A stretch of DNA of 64,000 nucleotides from Rhodospirillales bacterium (lineage in GTDB: Bacteria; Pseudomonadota; Alphaproteobacteria; Rhodospirillales; Defluviicoccaceae). Location: the NCBI GenBank assembly GCA_007694935.1, contig REES01000093.1, forward strand, positions 1 to 64,000, in the 5' to 3' direction. Of the stretch, positions 35,244-43,782 are shown one piece after another (positions within the stretch are counted from its first letter, which is position 1; each line of letters begins with the position of its first letter). The translations under genes and the position numbers were made by a program. A model generated the notes under the pieces. That model saw only the letters and a program-made list of their open reading frames with translations, did not search any database and was not told where the DNA came from.

Positions 35244-35660
35244 TTACCGGAGCTGCCGCCGGACGAAGCGGCGGAGCGCCGGGCTGGCGCCGTAGGCGAA
35301 CCCGGCGGCCAGGGCCACCGCCGGACCAACCCATGGCCGGGCGCTGAGCGCCGCCTGGGCACGGGCGCCCGCCAAGCGGCCCAGCTCAGCCGCCGCATCA
35401 TGACTCATCCCGGCCTCCCCGTCGGGGCGACGCTCGCGCCGGCGCCGGCCGCCGCCCCCAACCAGAGCGGCAACCCCGACAAACAGCAAGGCCGCCGCAA
35501 CGCCTGCGAGGCCGGTGACCACGGCCGCGGTCGCCGGTGGCGCGATCTCGGCCACTGCCAGGTAGACGGCGGCGCCCAGCATGCCGATGCCGCCGGCCAG
35601 GACGATCAGGGCCAGCAGCACCAGCACGATGGCAACGCCAACGCGGGCGGCGATCGGCAT
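35244..35660 (-). CDS. Phage holin family / YqjE-like membrane protein
   Basis: A 138-residue protein with two adjacent N-terminal membrane helices (VGVAIVLVLLALIVLAGGIG; ATAAVVTGLAGVAAALLFVG) and a charged linker, then a weakly hydrophobic C-terminal segment. This fits the Phage_holin_3_6/DUF1469 group, which in proteobacteria (YqjE) is chromosomal and pairs with a YqjD-like ribosome-anchoring protein rather than being a true holin. The YqjD-like gene lies 55 bases upstream on the same strand, supporting this reading. Confidence 0.7.
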   Translation of the reverse strand: MPIAARVGVAIVLVLLALIVLAGGIGMLGAAVYLAVAEIAPPATAAVVTGLAGVAAALLFVGVAALVGGGGRRRRERRPDGEAGMSHDAAAELGRLAGARAQAALSARPWVGPAVALAAGFAYGASPALRRFVRRQLR

Positions 35661-35715
35661 TCAAGCGGTCTCCGCTGCCGTCACGGTGTCGACCGGGGTC
35701 CCAGCCGGATCGCGG

Positions 35716-36006
35716 TCAGCGCCGGTTGCCGAACAGAAAACCGAACAGAAGGCCGATGCCGAAGGCGGCGAGAACGCTGCTGAACGGCCGGTGCTCCAAC
35801 TCCCGGGCGACCGCCTGTGCCATCCTGTCGCTCTCGCTTCGCGCCCGGTCGGCACTGGATCGCAACCGTTCGAACGCGGCCGCACCGCGCTCGCTGCCCA
35901 TCTCCTTCAAGGTATGGATGACCGCCGACAGGTCGTCGCGAAGTTGGTTGACCTCCATGCGAAGGGCTTCAGCATCCTTAACGTCCTTGGTTTCCTTGGC
36001 GTCCAT
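35716..36006 (-). CDS. YqjD/ElaB-like (DUF883) inner-membrane protein
   Basis: A 96-residue protein: a long amphipathic helix (residues about 8-70, MEVNQLRDDLSAVIHTLKEM) and a C-terminal membrane segment ending in FGIGLLFGFLFGNRR. The layout matches DUF883 proteins such as YqjD and ElaB, tail-anchored in the inner membrane and, in E. coli, linked to stationary-phase ribosome binding. GGAGA seven bases before the ATG at 36006 sets the start. It is followed by the YqjE-like gene. Confidence 0.78.
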   Translation of the reverse strand: MDAKETKDVKDAEALRMEVNQLRDDLSAVIHTLKEMGSERGAAAFERLRSSADRARSESDRMAQAVARELEHRPFSSVLAAFGIGLLFGFLFGNRR

Positions 36007-36081
36007 GGCTTGCTCTCCTGATGGTCCCGAACGGATCAAGCGATCGATCCTAGGGCCGAGTGGGCACCCCAGGCAACGTCG

Positions 36082-36843
36082 TCACCGCGCCGGCTGCTCC
36101 GGTTCCGGCTCCGGCGCCGCCTCTGGCTCAGCCTCTGGCTCGGCGTCCTGCCAGCGCTCCTGGAACTCGCTCCAGGCCTCGTCGAACGATTGCCGGGCAT
36201 CCCGCCAAGCCTCCTCGCCGGCATCGCGCAGGCGCTGCCAGCGCTCCCGCACCACCGACCAGGCCTGATCCACCCGCTCGGCCGCCTCGGCAGCAAATTC
36301 CTCGCCGGTGGCCTCGGCCTCTTCGGCCAGGCGCTCCACCTCATCCCCCCAGCGTTCCACTTGGCGTTCCGCCTGCTCCAGGTAACGGCGGCGGTCTTCC
36401 GCGGTCTCGGCCGGGGGCGGCACAAAGATGTCAAAACCCTCGGGCTCGTGTACGGCCGGCCGGGCGCGCAGCACGTCGTCGCCGTAGGGTAGCTCAACCC
36501 GGTTGTCCTCGGTCACCGTGATCTCACCGAACGCCACCGGCACGCGCTTCTCCGGCAGGCCTACGGGATCCCCCAGCGACACCACCACGAAGGTGGCTTC
36601 CCCAGCCTGATCCACGATCACGTCGTAAACGGTGCCGATCAGGGAGTCGTCCGGTCCGTGAACCGGGGCCTCGATCAGGCGGCGCATGCGATAGCCGCCG
36701 ATCAGCACCGCCTCCACTGGCGCGATCACCTCCCCTTCGGCCGCGGGCTGCTGCGGGTCGGGCTCGGTTGCCGCCGCGGGACGGGGTGCCGCGATCAGGG
36801 TTCCGGCGAGCACCGCGGCCATCCAGATCAACATGGTCTTCAT
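36082..36843 (-). CDS. Periplasmic PRC-barrel domain protein with coiled-coil tail
   Basis: A 253-residue protein with a signal peptide (MKTMLIWMAAVLAGTLIAAP), a PRC-barrel domain (GTVYDVIVDQAGEATFVVVSL and VPVAFGEITVTEDNRVEL, about residues 55-125), and a strongly charged C-terminal helix (RRRYLEQAERQVERWGDEVE, ERWQRLRDAGEEAWRDARQ) likely forming a coiled coil. It ends in an acidic EAEPEAAPEPEPE stretch. Secreted PRC-barrel proteins of this kind often accompany envelope-stress loci in alphaproteobacteria. Role unknown. Its gene is first in a row of three small membrane or envelope genes. Confidence 0.75.
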   Translation of the reverse strand: MKTMLIWMAAVLAGTLIAAPRPAAATEPDPQQPAAEGEVIAPVEAVLIGGYRMRRLIEAPVHGPDDSLIGTVYDVIVDQAGEATFVVVSLGDPVGLPEKRVPVAFGEITVTEDNRVELPYGDDVLRARPAVHEPEGFDIFVPPPAETAEDRRRYLEQAERQVERWGDEVERLAEEAEATGEEFAAEAAERVDQAWSVVRERWQRLRDAGEEAWRDARQSFDEAWSEFQERWQDAEPEAEPEAAPEPEPEQPAR

Positions 36844-37111
36844 GTCTCGGGTCCTCTCCATTCGTGCGCCGCCGGGAGCGTGGTCATCGTGCCCCCGGGG
36901 GACGGTCCGGCACATCTACCTTCCTGCCGTTTCCATCCCATCGCAATAACCTGGTTTAACCATGGCATGGGCGGCGACCACCACGCGGCGTCCGCCGCAC
37001 CGGCCCGGGATGCGGCGGCGTCCCGGGCGGGCAACGCTTCGTTAGGACGTTGACGGATATCAAGGAAGCCGTTTGGCAGGATGCACCGGGCCTGGAGCGA
37101 GGATCGGTTTC

Positions 37112-37534
37112 GTGTTCCCAACAGTAAGTCGCGCAGAAGCCACCACCGACCGCTACGATCCCGCCTGGGCCAGGACAACCCGCGGACGCTACTACCGCCT
37201 CGTCCACCTCGACCCTGAAGCGGAGAACCTGGCGGGCGCCGGCGGAGTCCTGGTCGTCTGGCACGCCGGCTTCTGGCCGGCCTGGGTCTACGTGGCATCG
37301 GCCCGCGATCTCGCCCACGCGCTCCACGATCTCGCCAACAACGACGACGTGATGAGCTACGAGACCAACGGTGGGCTCTTCGTCACCTGGTCGTTTCTCC
37401 GGCCAGAGTACCGGGACGGCGTTGTCACCTACCTGCTGGAACGGCTTCGCCCGAAGGTGTTGCCGGCGTCACCGCCGGTCCAGGCAACTCCCATTCCTGT
37501 CCTGTCGCCGACCGAGCCGTCCCGGTCCCTCTGA
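37112..37534 (+). CDS. Conserved hypothetical protein
   Basis: A 140-residue protein read from a GTG at 37112; an upstream ATG at 37073 is an alternative. The core has RTTRGRYYRLVHLDPEAENL, VVWHAGFWPAWVYVASARDL and SYETNGGLFVTWSFLRPEYR, giving a compact mixed alpha/beta look with conserved aromatic residues. No signal peptide or membrane segment. I have no family name for it. It converges with ecm, with nine bases between the stop codons. Confidence 0.55.
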   Translation: MFPTVSRAEATTDRYDPAWARTTRGRYYRLVHLDPEAENLAGAGGVLVVWHAGFWPAWVYVASARDLAHALHDLANNDDVMSYETNGGLFVTWSFLRPEYRDGVVTYLLERLRPKVLPASPPVQATPIPVLSPTEPSRSL

Positions 37535-37543
37535 TCATCAGCC

Positions 37544-39556
37544 TCAGGCCGCCGCCGGCACGCTGCCCTCGACGATGTCGATGATGTCGCCGATGATCGC
37601 GTTGATGTCGAAGTCCTTGGGGGTGTAGACCCGCGACACGCCCGCTTCTTGCAGCGTCTTGGCGTCCTCCGACGGGATGATCCCGCCGACCACCACCGGC
37701 ACGTCGGTGAGATCCGCCTCCCGCATCCGCTCCATGATCTCGGTCACCAGCGCCACGTGGGACCCGGACAGGATCGACAGCCCGACCACGTGCACGCCCT
37801 CCTCCAGGGCGGCATCGACGATCTGTTGCGGGGTGAGCCGGATCCCTTCGTAGACCACCTCCATGCCGGCGTCGCGGGCACGGAGCGCAATCTGCTCGGC
37901 GCCGTTGGAATGGCCGTCGAGCCCGGGCTTGCCCACCAGAATCTTGATGCGGCGGCCGAACTTGTCGGTCAGCCCCTGGACCCGGCCGCGCACCTTCTGC
38001 AGCGCGGCGGCATCGGTGGTGACGGCCGCTTGGCCCACCCCGGTGGGAGCCCGGTACTCGCCGAAGATCTCCCTGAGGCAGCCGGCCCATTCCCCGGTGG
38101 TCACCCCGGCATGGGCGCAGGCGATGGACGGCGCCATGATATTGCGGCCTTCCTTGGCGGCGGTCGCCAGGTCGGCCAGGGCGGCATCCACCTTGGCCTG
38201 GTCGCGGCTCTCCCGCCATGCCTGGAGGCTGCGGATCTGGTTGGCTTCGCTGGCCGGATCGATGGTCATGATGCTGCCCGCGCCGGTCGACAGCGGCGAT
38301 GGCTCGGCTTCGGTGAACTTGTTGACGCCGACCACGACCTGGGTCCCGTCCTCGATGGCGGCGAGGCGCTTGGCGTTGGATTCCACCAGGCGCTGCTTGA
38401 GGTAGCTCGATTCCACCGCGCGGACGGCGCCGCCGACCTCATCGATCCGCTTCAGTTCGTCCCGCGCCAGATACTTGAGTTCTTCCACCTTCTCGGCGAT
38501 CGCCCGGGAACCGTCGAAGATGTCGGCGTATTCCAGAAGATCGGTCTCGTAGGCGACGATCTGTTGCAACCGGAGCGACCACTGCTGATCCCAGGGCCGC
38601 GGCAGCCCCAGTGCCTCGTTCCAGGCCGGGAGCTGTACGGCGCGGGCGCGGGCGTTCTTGGAGAGCACCACCGCCAGCATCTCCAGAAGGATGCGATAGA
38701 CGTTATTCTCGGGCTGCGGCTCGGTCAGGCCGAGAGAGTTGACCTGCACGCCGTAGCGGAAGCGGCGGTACTTGACATCGCTGATGCCGTAGCGCTGCTC
38801 GGTCAGCTCATCCCACAACTCGGTGAACGCGCGCATCTTGCACATCTCGGTGATGAACTTGATGCCGGCGTTGCAGAAGAAGCTGATACGCCCCACCACC
38901 TGCGGCATCTCCGCCTCCGGCACTTGGCCCGAGGCCTTGACGGCGTCGAGCACGGCGAACGCAGTGGCCAGCGAGAACGCAAGCTCCTGCACCGGGGTGG
39001 CCCCGGCTTCCTGGAGGTGGTAGGAGCAGACGTTGATCGGGTTCCACTTGGGAACTTCCTTGTAGGTGTAGCAGATCATGTCGGCGGTCAGCCGCATCGA
39101 CGGCGTGGGCGGGAAGATGTAGGTGCCGCGCGACAGGTATTCCTTGATGATGTCGTTCTGCGTGGTTCCCTGCAGCTTCTGGCGTTCGACGCCCTGACGT
39201 TCGGCCGCGGCGATGTAGAGCGACATCAGCCACGCGGCCGGCGCGTTGATGGTCATCGATGTATTCATCTGATCGAGGGGGATGCCCTCCAGCAGTGTCT
39301 GCATGTCGCCCAGGTGGCAGACCGGCACACCCACCTTACCCACCTCACCGCGGGCCAGCACGTGATCGGAGTCGTAGCCGGTCTGGGTCGGCAGGTCGAA
39401 GGCGATGGACAGCCCGGTCTGGCCCCGCGCCAAATTCTTGCGATACAGCGCGTTGGATTCCCTGGCCGACGCATACCCCGAATAGGTTCGGATCAACCAC
39501 GGCTTGTCGCGTGGCGGGGCGTCCGTGCGTGCTCCAGTCGCTAGTGTCTCGGCCAT
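37544..39556 (-). CDS. ecm: Ethylmalonyl-CoA mutase (B12-dependent)
   Basis: Ecm converts (2R)-ethylmalonyl-CoA to (2S)-methylsuccinyl-CoA, a step specific to the ethylmalonyl-CoA pathway for acetate assimilation. The 670-residue protein has the mutase TIM barrel (SIAFDLPTQTGYDSDHVL, QGTTQNDIIKEYLSRGTYIF) and a C-terminal B12 domain with LDGHSNGAEQI near residue 546 (DxHxxG) and SILSGSH near residue 597. The LDGHSNG form and the neighbours ccr and mcd separate it from methylmalonyl-CoA mutase. A GAGGAGGAGGGAGG run precedes the ATG. It diverges from ccr. The cofactor enzyme PduO is encoded nearby. Confidence 0.93.
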   Translation of the reverse strand: MAETLATGARTDAPPRDKPWLIRTYSGYASARESNALYRKNLARGQTGLSIAFDLPTQTGYDSDHVLARGEVGKVGVPVCHLGDMQTLLEGIPLDQMNTSMTINAPAAWLMSLYIAAAERQGVERQKLQGTTQNDIIKEYLSRGTYIFPPTPSMRLTADMICYTYKEVPKWNPINVCSYHLQEAGATPVQELAFSLATAFAVLDAVKASGQVPEAEMPQVVGRISFFCNAGIKFITEMCKMRAFTELWDELTEQRYGISDVKYRRFRYGVQVNSLGLTEPQPENNVYRILLEMLAVVLSKNARARAVQLPAWNEALGLPRPWDQQWSLRLQQIVAYETDLLEYADIFDGSRAIAEKVEELKYLARDELKRIDEVGGAVRAVESSYLKQRLVESNAKRLAAIEDGTQVVVGVNKFTEAEPSPLSTGAGSIMTIDPASEANQIRSLQAWRESRDQAKVDAALADLATAAKEGRNIMAPSIACAHAGVTTGEWAGCLREIFGEYRAPTGVGQAAVTTDAAALQKVRGRVQGLTDKFGRRIKILVGKPGLDGHSNGAEQIALRARDAGMEVVYEGIRLTPQQIVDAALEEGVHVVGLSILSGSHVALVTEIMERMREADLTDVPVVVGGIIPSEDAKTLQEAGVSRVYTPKDFDINAIIGDIIDIVEGSVPAAA

Positions 39557-39652
39557 GTCCTCCCTCCTCCTCGGACCGTGCGGGCCGGCACGGCGCGGGT
39601 GCAATTCCTTGGCAAAGCGCCGCATCCGGGCGCTGTCACAAACCCCACGTTA

Positions 39653-39668
39653 GCAAATTGTGCATTGC
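39653..39668. promoter_or_regulatory. Candidate operator between ecm and ccr
   Basis: GCAAATTGTGCATTGC has GCAA/TTGC ends facing each other and overlaps the putative -35 box of ccr. A similar GCAATTGCA-type palindrome lies in front of pccB (56475-56486). Short-chain acyl-CoA regulators of alphaproteobacteria (ScfR/PccR type) bind TTTGCAAA-like repeats, so a shared regulator is possible; this is inference from two sites. Confidence 0.35.
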
Positions 39669-39693
39669 GAAAAAAGGCCCAAGCCGCTACAAC
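39665..39693 (+). promoter_or_regulatory. Putative sigma-70 promoter of ccr
   Basis: TTGCGA at 39665-39670 and TACAAC at 39688-39693 are separated by 17 bases, close to the TTGACA-N17-TATAAT consensus. Transcription would start near 39700 and leave a leader of about 140 bases before the ccr ATG. The divergent ecm promoter should lie on the other strand of the same 285-base spacer. Confidence 0.5.
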
Positions 39694-39841
39694 GATTCTC
39701 CGGCTGGTGACCGGGACGGCGCCAAAGCAACCAACACCGGGGGGCGAAGCAGCAACAGCGCTCTTCGCGTGAAGCGGTGGAGGGCGATGCGCTTGCGACC
39801 AAAACCAGAGCACACTTTCAACCGCTCGCGGAGGGAACAGA

Positions 39842-41599
39842 ATGCCAAAGGAACTCTACGACATCGGTGATGCGCCGCCCCTCGGAGAAGTGCCGGCGAA
39901 GATGCATGCCTGGCTGATCCGGGCAGAGCGCTTTGGTCAGCCGACGAAGGCGTTCCAGAAAGAGGTGATCGACGTTCCCCCGATCAAGGATGACGAGGTC
40001 CTCGTCTATGTGATGGCCGCCGGCATCAACTATAACAACGTCTGGGCCGGTCTCGGCATCCCGATCGACGTCATCAAGTCCCGCAACAAGCAAGGCGAAC
40101 CGGAAGATTTCCACATCGGCGGCAGCGACGCCTCCGGCATCGTCTACAAGATCGGCAAGGACGTCACCAACCTCAAGGTCGGCGACGAGGTGGTGATTCA
40201 TTGCGGCAAGTGGAGCCGCGACTGCCCGATGGTCAAGGCCGGTGTCGATCCGATGTATACCCCCACGTTCCGGATCTGGGGGTATGAGACCAACTACGGC
40301 AGCTTCGCCCAGTTCACCCCGGTCCAGGCGCACCAATGCATGCCGAAGCCCGCGCACATGACCTGGGAAGAGGCGGCGGCCTACACCCTGGTCGGCGCGA
40401 CGGCGTGGCGGATGCTGCACGGCTGGCCCGAGCACAAGATGAAGCCGGGTGACCCGGTGCTGATCTGGGGCGGTGCCGGCGGCCTTGGCTCCATGGCGAT
40501 CCAGATCGTCAAGGCGGCGGGCGCAATCCCCATCGCGGTGGTCTCCGGCGAGGACAAGATCGATTACTGCATGCAGCTGGGCGCCAAGGGCTGCATCAAC
40601 CGAAAGAACTTCGACCATTGGGGGATGCTGCCCCATTGGAAGGACTCGGTGGGATATGCCAACTGGCTCAAGGGCGTACGGAAGTTCGGCTCGGCGTTCT
40701 GGGAAGTCCTGGGCGAGAAGCGGGCCCCCACCATCGTGTTCGAGCATCCGGGCGAATCCACCATCCCGACGTCCATGTTCCTGTGCGAGACCGGCGGCAT
40801 GGTGGTGATCTGCGCCGGCACCACCGGCTACAACGCCACCGTCGACCTGCGCTACCTGTGGATGCGGCAGAAGCGGGTTCAGGGCTCCCACTTCGCCAAT
40901 GACGAACAGTCGTATGCCATGAACGAGTTGGCGCTGAAGGGTGTCCTGGATCCCTGCATGTCGCGGGCCTTTCCGTACGACGACATTCCCACCGTGCATC
41001 AGCTGATGCATGACAACCTGCATCCCCACGGCAACATGTCCGTGCTGATCGGCGCTCCCGATTTCGGCCTCGGCAAGAGCGCCCAGGCGCCGCGCATGCA
41101 GCCGCAGGCCACCTTGCCCGCGGACGATCGTCACGACACACCCCACCCCTACCCGCTGTCCGCGCCGCTTCCCGACCTCGATGGCGCCATCGAGGAGATC
41201 ACCATCGTCGACGACGGCACCAAGGTGCGCGACCATATGCACCCGGGGATCATATCCTGCGACCGTTCCGACAAGCTGCTCGAGGCAGCCAAGCGGATGG
41301 TCGACAACGACGTCCATGCCCTGGTCGTGATCGAGGGGAACCGGGCCGTCGGCGTACTGTCGCAGACGGATATTGTTCTGGCCCGGCAGGGGCGCACCAT
41401 TGACGACGTCAGACCGTTCACCGTCGGTGACTGGATGACCGAGGGATGTGCCACCGTGGATGTCGGTGCGCCAATGAGCCAAGCCATAACGGCGATGATG
41501 AAGCAGCGGATCCATCGCCTGGTGGTGACGGAGGCCGACAAGCCGGTGGGTGTGCTGTCCATGACCGACATCGTTCGCAAGGCGATGGTGGCAGAATGA
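39842..41599 (+). CDS. ccr: Crotonyl-CoA carboxylase/reductase fused to a C-terminal CBS domain pair
   Basis: Ccr reductively carboxylates crotonyl-CoA to ethylmalonyl-CoA with NADPH and CO2, the committing step of the ethylmalonyl-CoA pathway. Residues 1 to about 415 are a full Ccr of the MDR superfamily ([21 protein letters not shown] site [20 protein letters not shown], ending NMSVLIGAP). A proline-rich linker follows (about 415-458), then two CBS repeats: about 460-515 ([11 protein letters not shown]...[10 protein letters not shown]) and 527-582 ([11 protein letters not shown]...[10 protein letters not shown]). Typical Ccr is about 430 residues; this one is 585. GGAGG seven bases before the ATG fixes the start. 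CBS pairs bind adenine nucleotides, so energy-state control is a reasonable inference. Confidence 0.93.
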   Translation: MPKELYDIGDAPPLGEVPAKMHAWLIRAERFGQPTKAFQKEVIDVPPIKDDEVLVYVMAAGINYNNVWAGLGIPIDVIKSRNKQGEPEDFHIGGSDASGIVYKIGKDVTNLKVGDEVVIHCGKWSRDCPMVKAGVDPMYTPTFRIWGYETNYGSFAQFTPVQAHQCMPKPAHMTWEEAAAYTLVGATAWRMLHGWPEHKMKPGDPVLIWGGAGGLGSMAIQIVKAAGAIPIAVVSGEDKIDYCMQLGAKGCINRKNFDHWGMLPHWKDSVGYANWLKGVRKFGSAFWEVLGEKRAPTIVFEHPGESTIPTSMFLCETGGMVVICAGTTGYNATVDLRYLWMRQKRVQGSHFANDEQSYAMNELALKGVLDPCMSRAFPYDDIPTVHQLMHDNLHPHGNMSVLIGAPDFGLGKSAQAPRMQPQATLPADDRHDTPHPYPLSAPLPDLDGAIEEITIVDDGTKVRDHMHPGIISCDRSDKLLEAAKRMVDNDVHALVVIEGNRAVGVLSQTDIVLARQGRTIDDVRPFTVGDWMTEGCATVDVGAPMSQAITAMMKQRIHRLVVTEADKPVGVLSMTDIVRKAMVAE

Positions 41600-41720
41600 T
41601 GGAGGCTGGCGCCATCTGCGCCTTGTCACCTGCCACGGCGGCGGTCACTTTAGTGGGTTGAACATCTTGGCCCCTATGTTGATCGGACCGTTCGCCCTTA
41701 TGGGACCGATTTGCAGCAAC

Positions 41721-41752
41721 CGGGGCCGGAGCAATCCGGCCCCGTCTGTTTC
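41721..41752 (+). terminator. Rho-independent-like terminator between ccr and mcd
   Basis: CGGGGCCGGA (41721-41730) pairs perfectly with TCCGGCCCCG (41735-41744) across a GCAA tetraloop of the stable GNRA type, and TCTGTTTC follows. It lies 122 bases after the ccr stop and 44 bases before mcd, so ccr and mcd are probably separable transcripts or the hairpin sets their ratio. Confidence 0.75.
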
Positions 41753-41787
41753 AGGAACATGCGCATTGCTAGGGAGAGGAAATCGCC

Positions 41788-43476
41788 ATGGACGCCGCAA
41801 CCCTTGACAAGACTCCGGCGACGGAGACGCAAATTGTCGTTCCCGACCTGATCCCCACCTGCGTCGAGGCCTTGAGCGCGGCACAGCATCTGCTCGTCGA
41901 GGTGCGCAAGGAAGTTTCCCAGATGGTCGTCCGCAACGGCCGCATTCAGGCCGACCTTGTGGACCAACAACAATTCGCGGCGCATGGCTATGCCTGGCTC
42001 GCCACCTATGTTGCGGCGCTCCGGGCCATGCTGGCCTGGGCCGAACGGCTCGAGGGTGAAAGCAAGCTGGGCGAACTGGAGGCGCTCTATCTGCAGTCGG
42101 CCTTTGGCGAGTACCTGAACCAGATGATCGGCGGCATTCCGATGTCGCAAGTGGAAGTGGTGCGCCCTGCCGACATGGGGGTCTCCGACGACGCCATCCA
42201 TGCCTTCTTCGTCCCGGCCGTCGCCACCCTGGTCAAGCACGGCAACAACAATGCCGTCCGCATGCGCATCGCCGCCCTGATCGCCGACCGTCAGTTCGGC
42301 AATCTCGGGCTGGAAGAAACGGACGAGATGATCCGCGACCAGTTCCGGCGCTGGAGCGAGGAGAAAGTGTTGCCGTTCGCCCACGGCTGGCACGAACGGG
42401 ATGAACTGATTCCGATGGAAATCATCCAGGAGATGGCCGAGCTTGGGGTGTTCGGCCTGACCATCCCCGAAGAGTTCGGGGGGCTCGGCATGAGCAAGCA
42501 GGCGATGTGCGTGGTCACCGAGGAGCTGAGCCGTGCCTACATCGGCGTCGGCTCCCTCGGCACCCGGTCGGAGATCGCGGCCGAACTGATCCGTCTCGGC
42601 GGCACCGACGATCAGAAGGCCCATTTCCTCCCCAAGCTGGCTTCGGGCGACATCCTGCCGACGGCGGTGTTCACCGAGCCCAATACCGGCTCCGACCTGG
42701 GCTCGCTGCGCACCCGGGCGGTGCGTGACGGCGACGTCTACCGGGTCACCGGCAACAAGACCTGGATCACCCACGCGGCCCGCACCGACCTGATGACCCT
42801 GCTCGTCCGGACCGACCCCAATGAGAAGGGCTACAAGGGGCTCAGCATGTTTCTTGCCGAGAAGCCGCGGGGCACCGACGAAAATCCGTTCCCGGCCCAA
42901 GGCATGACCGGCGGCGAGATCGAGGTTCTCGGCTACCGCGGCATGAAGGAGTACGAGATCGGCTTCGATGCCTTCGAGGTGTCGGCTGAGAACCTGCTCG
43001 GGCGGGCCGAGGGCAACGGCTTCAAGCAGTTGATGGCGACGTTCGAAAGTGCCCGCATCCAGACCGCGGCGCGGGCCGTCGGCGTGGCACAGAACGCCAT
43101 GGAACTCGGCCTGCAGTACGCCCAGGAACGGATCCAGTTCGACCGCCCGATCTTCCAGTTCCCCCGGGTTGCCGGCAAGCTGGCGTGGATGGCGGTAGAA
43201 ACCATGGTGGCGCGGCAGATCACCTTCGACGCCGCCCGCCAGAAGGACCTGGACCAGCGCTGCGATATCGAGGCGGGGATGGCCAAGCTGCTGGCCGCTC
43301 GGGTGGCCTGGGCCAACGCCGACAATGCCGTGCAGATCCACGGCGGCAACGGCTACGCCCTGGAGTACCCGATCTCCCGGGTGCTGTGCGACGCCCGGAT
43401 CCTCAACGTGTTCGAGGGAGCGGCCGAGATCCAGGCGCATGTGATCGCCCGCGGGCTGCTGGCGGCAAGAACCTGA
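41788..43476 (+). CDS. mcd: (2S)-methylsuccinyl-CoA dehydrogenase
   Basis: Mcd oxidises methylsuccinyl-CoA to mesaconyl-CoA with FAD in the ethylmalonyl-CoA pathway. The 562-residue protein is longer than ordinary acyl-CoA dehydrogenases because of a roughly 150-residue N-terminal helical domain (TCVEALSAAQHLLVEVRKEV, AHGYAWLATYVAALRAMLAW), a mark of Mcd. The dehydrogenase part has TEPNTGSDLGSLRT, the substrate/FAD region NKTWITHAAR and QIHGGNGYALEYPISRVLCDAR. GGGAGAGG precedes the ATG. It stands between ccr and cobalamin genes. Confidence 0.93.
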   Translation: MDAATLDKTPATETQIVVPDLIPTCVEALSAAQHLLVEVRKEVSQMVVRNGRIQADLVDQQQFAAHGYAWLATYVAALRAMLAWAERLEGESKLGELEALYLQSAFGEYLNQMIGGIPMSQVEVVRPADMGVSDDAIHAFFVPAVATLVKHGNNNAVRMRIAALIADRQFGNLGLEETDEMIRDQFRRWSEEKVLPFAHGWHERDELIPMEIIQEMAELGVFGLTIPEEFGGLGMSKQAMCVVTEELSRAYIGVGSLGTRSEIAAELIRLGGTDDQKAHFLPKLASGDILPTAVFTEPNTGSDLGSLRTRAVRDGDVYRVTGNKTWITHAARTDLMTLLVRTDPNEKGYKGLSMFLAEKPRGTDENPFPAQGMTGGEIEVLGYRGMKEYEIGFDAFEVSAENLLGRAEGNGFKQLMATFESARIQTAARAVGVAQNAMELGLQYAQERIQFDRPIFQFPRVAGKLAWMAVETMVARQITFDAARQKDLDQRCDIEAGMAKLLAARVAWANADNAVQIHGGNGYALEYPISRVLCDARILNVFEGAAEIQAHVIARGLLAART

Positions 43477-43568
43477 ACTCGTCGGCGGCGGAGCGGCGGC
43501 ATGGCCGCTCCGCCCCGGCCTGACACCGCGACCGTGACAAATCGCACCGCCGATGCCATATCTCCGTG

Positions 43569-43763
43569 ATGCAAACGATACTCCCGTTTATTCTGGTCGC
43601 GGTGATGCTGGCCACGGTCGGGGCACTGTTCGCCGGCATCGTCTCTTTCGCCTTCAACATCGGCGGCAACAAGCAGTCGACGCGCCTGATGTCCGCGCGC
43701 GTGCTGCTGCAGGGACTGGCGCTTGCGGTGTTCGGGCTGCTGGCTTTGGTCTCAATGCACTGA
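43569..43763 (+). CDS. Small twin-helix membrane protein, HIG1-domain-like
   Basis: A 64-residue protein with two membrane helices (LPFILVAVMLATVGALFAGIV, about 5-25, and VLLQGLALAVFGLLALVS, about 44-61) joined by a loop GGNKQSTRLMSARVLLQ. The loop resembles the HIG1/QIL motif (RxRxxxQ), here SARVLLQ, so the first Arg is not kept. Small HIG1-like proteins often precede the cobalamin adenosyltransferase gene in alphaproteobacteria. The ATG at 43569 is preferred to a GTG one codon earlier. It is 19 bases from the next gene and likely co-transcribed. Confidence 0.7.
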   Translation: MQTILPFILVAVMLATVGALFAGIVSFAFNIGGNKQSTRLMSARVLLQGLALAVFGLLALVSMH

Positions 43764-43782
43764 ACCAGCGTCGAGGCGTGAC

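Noticed and set aside
37649-39544. Long plus-strand open frame opposite ecm
   Set aside because: Antisense shadow of the ethylmalonyl-CoA mutase gene, with no recognisable domains.
39557-39841. Cobalamin riboswitch in the ecm-ccr spacer
   Set aside because: No B12-box-like sequence was seen on either strand; the spacer is better explained by a promoter and a short operator.
39818-43440. Two long minus-strand open frames opposite ccr and mcd
   Set aside because: Both mirror well-conserved enzymes and have His/Gly/Arg-rich composition without family features.
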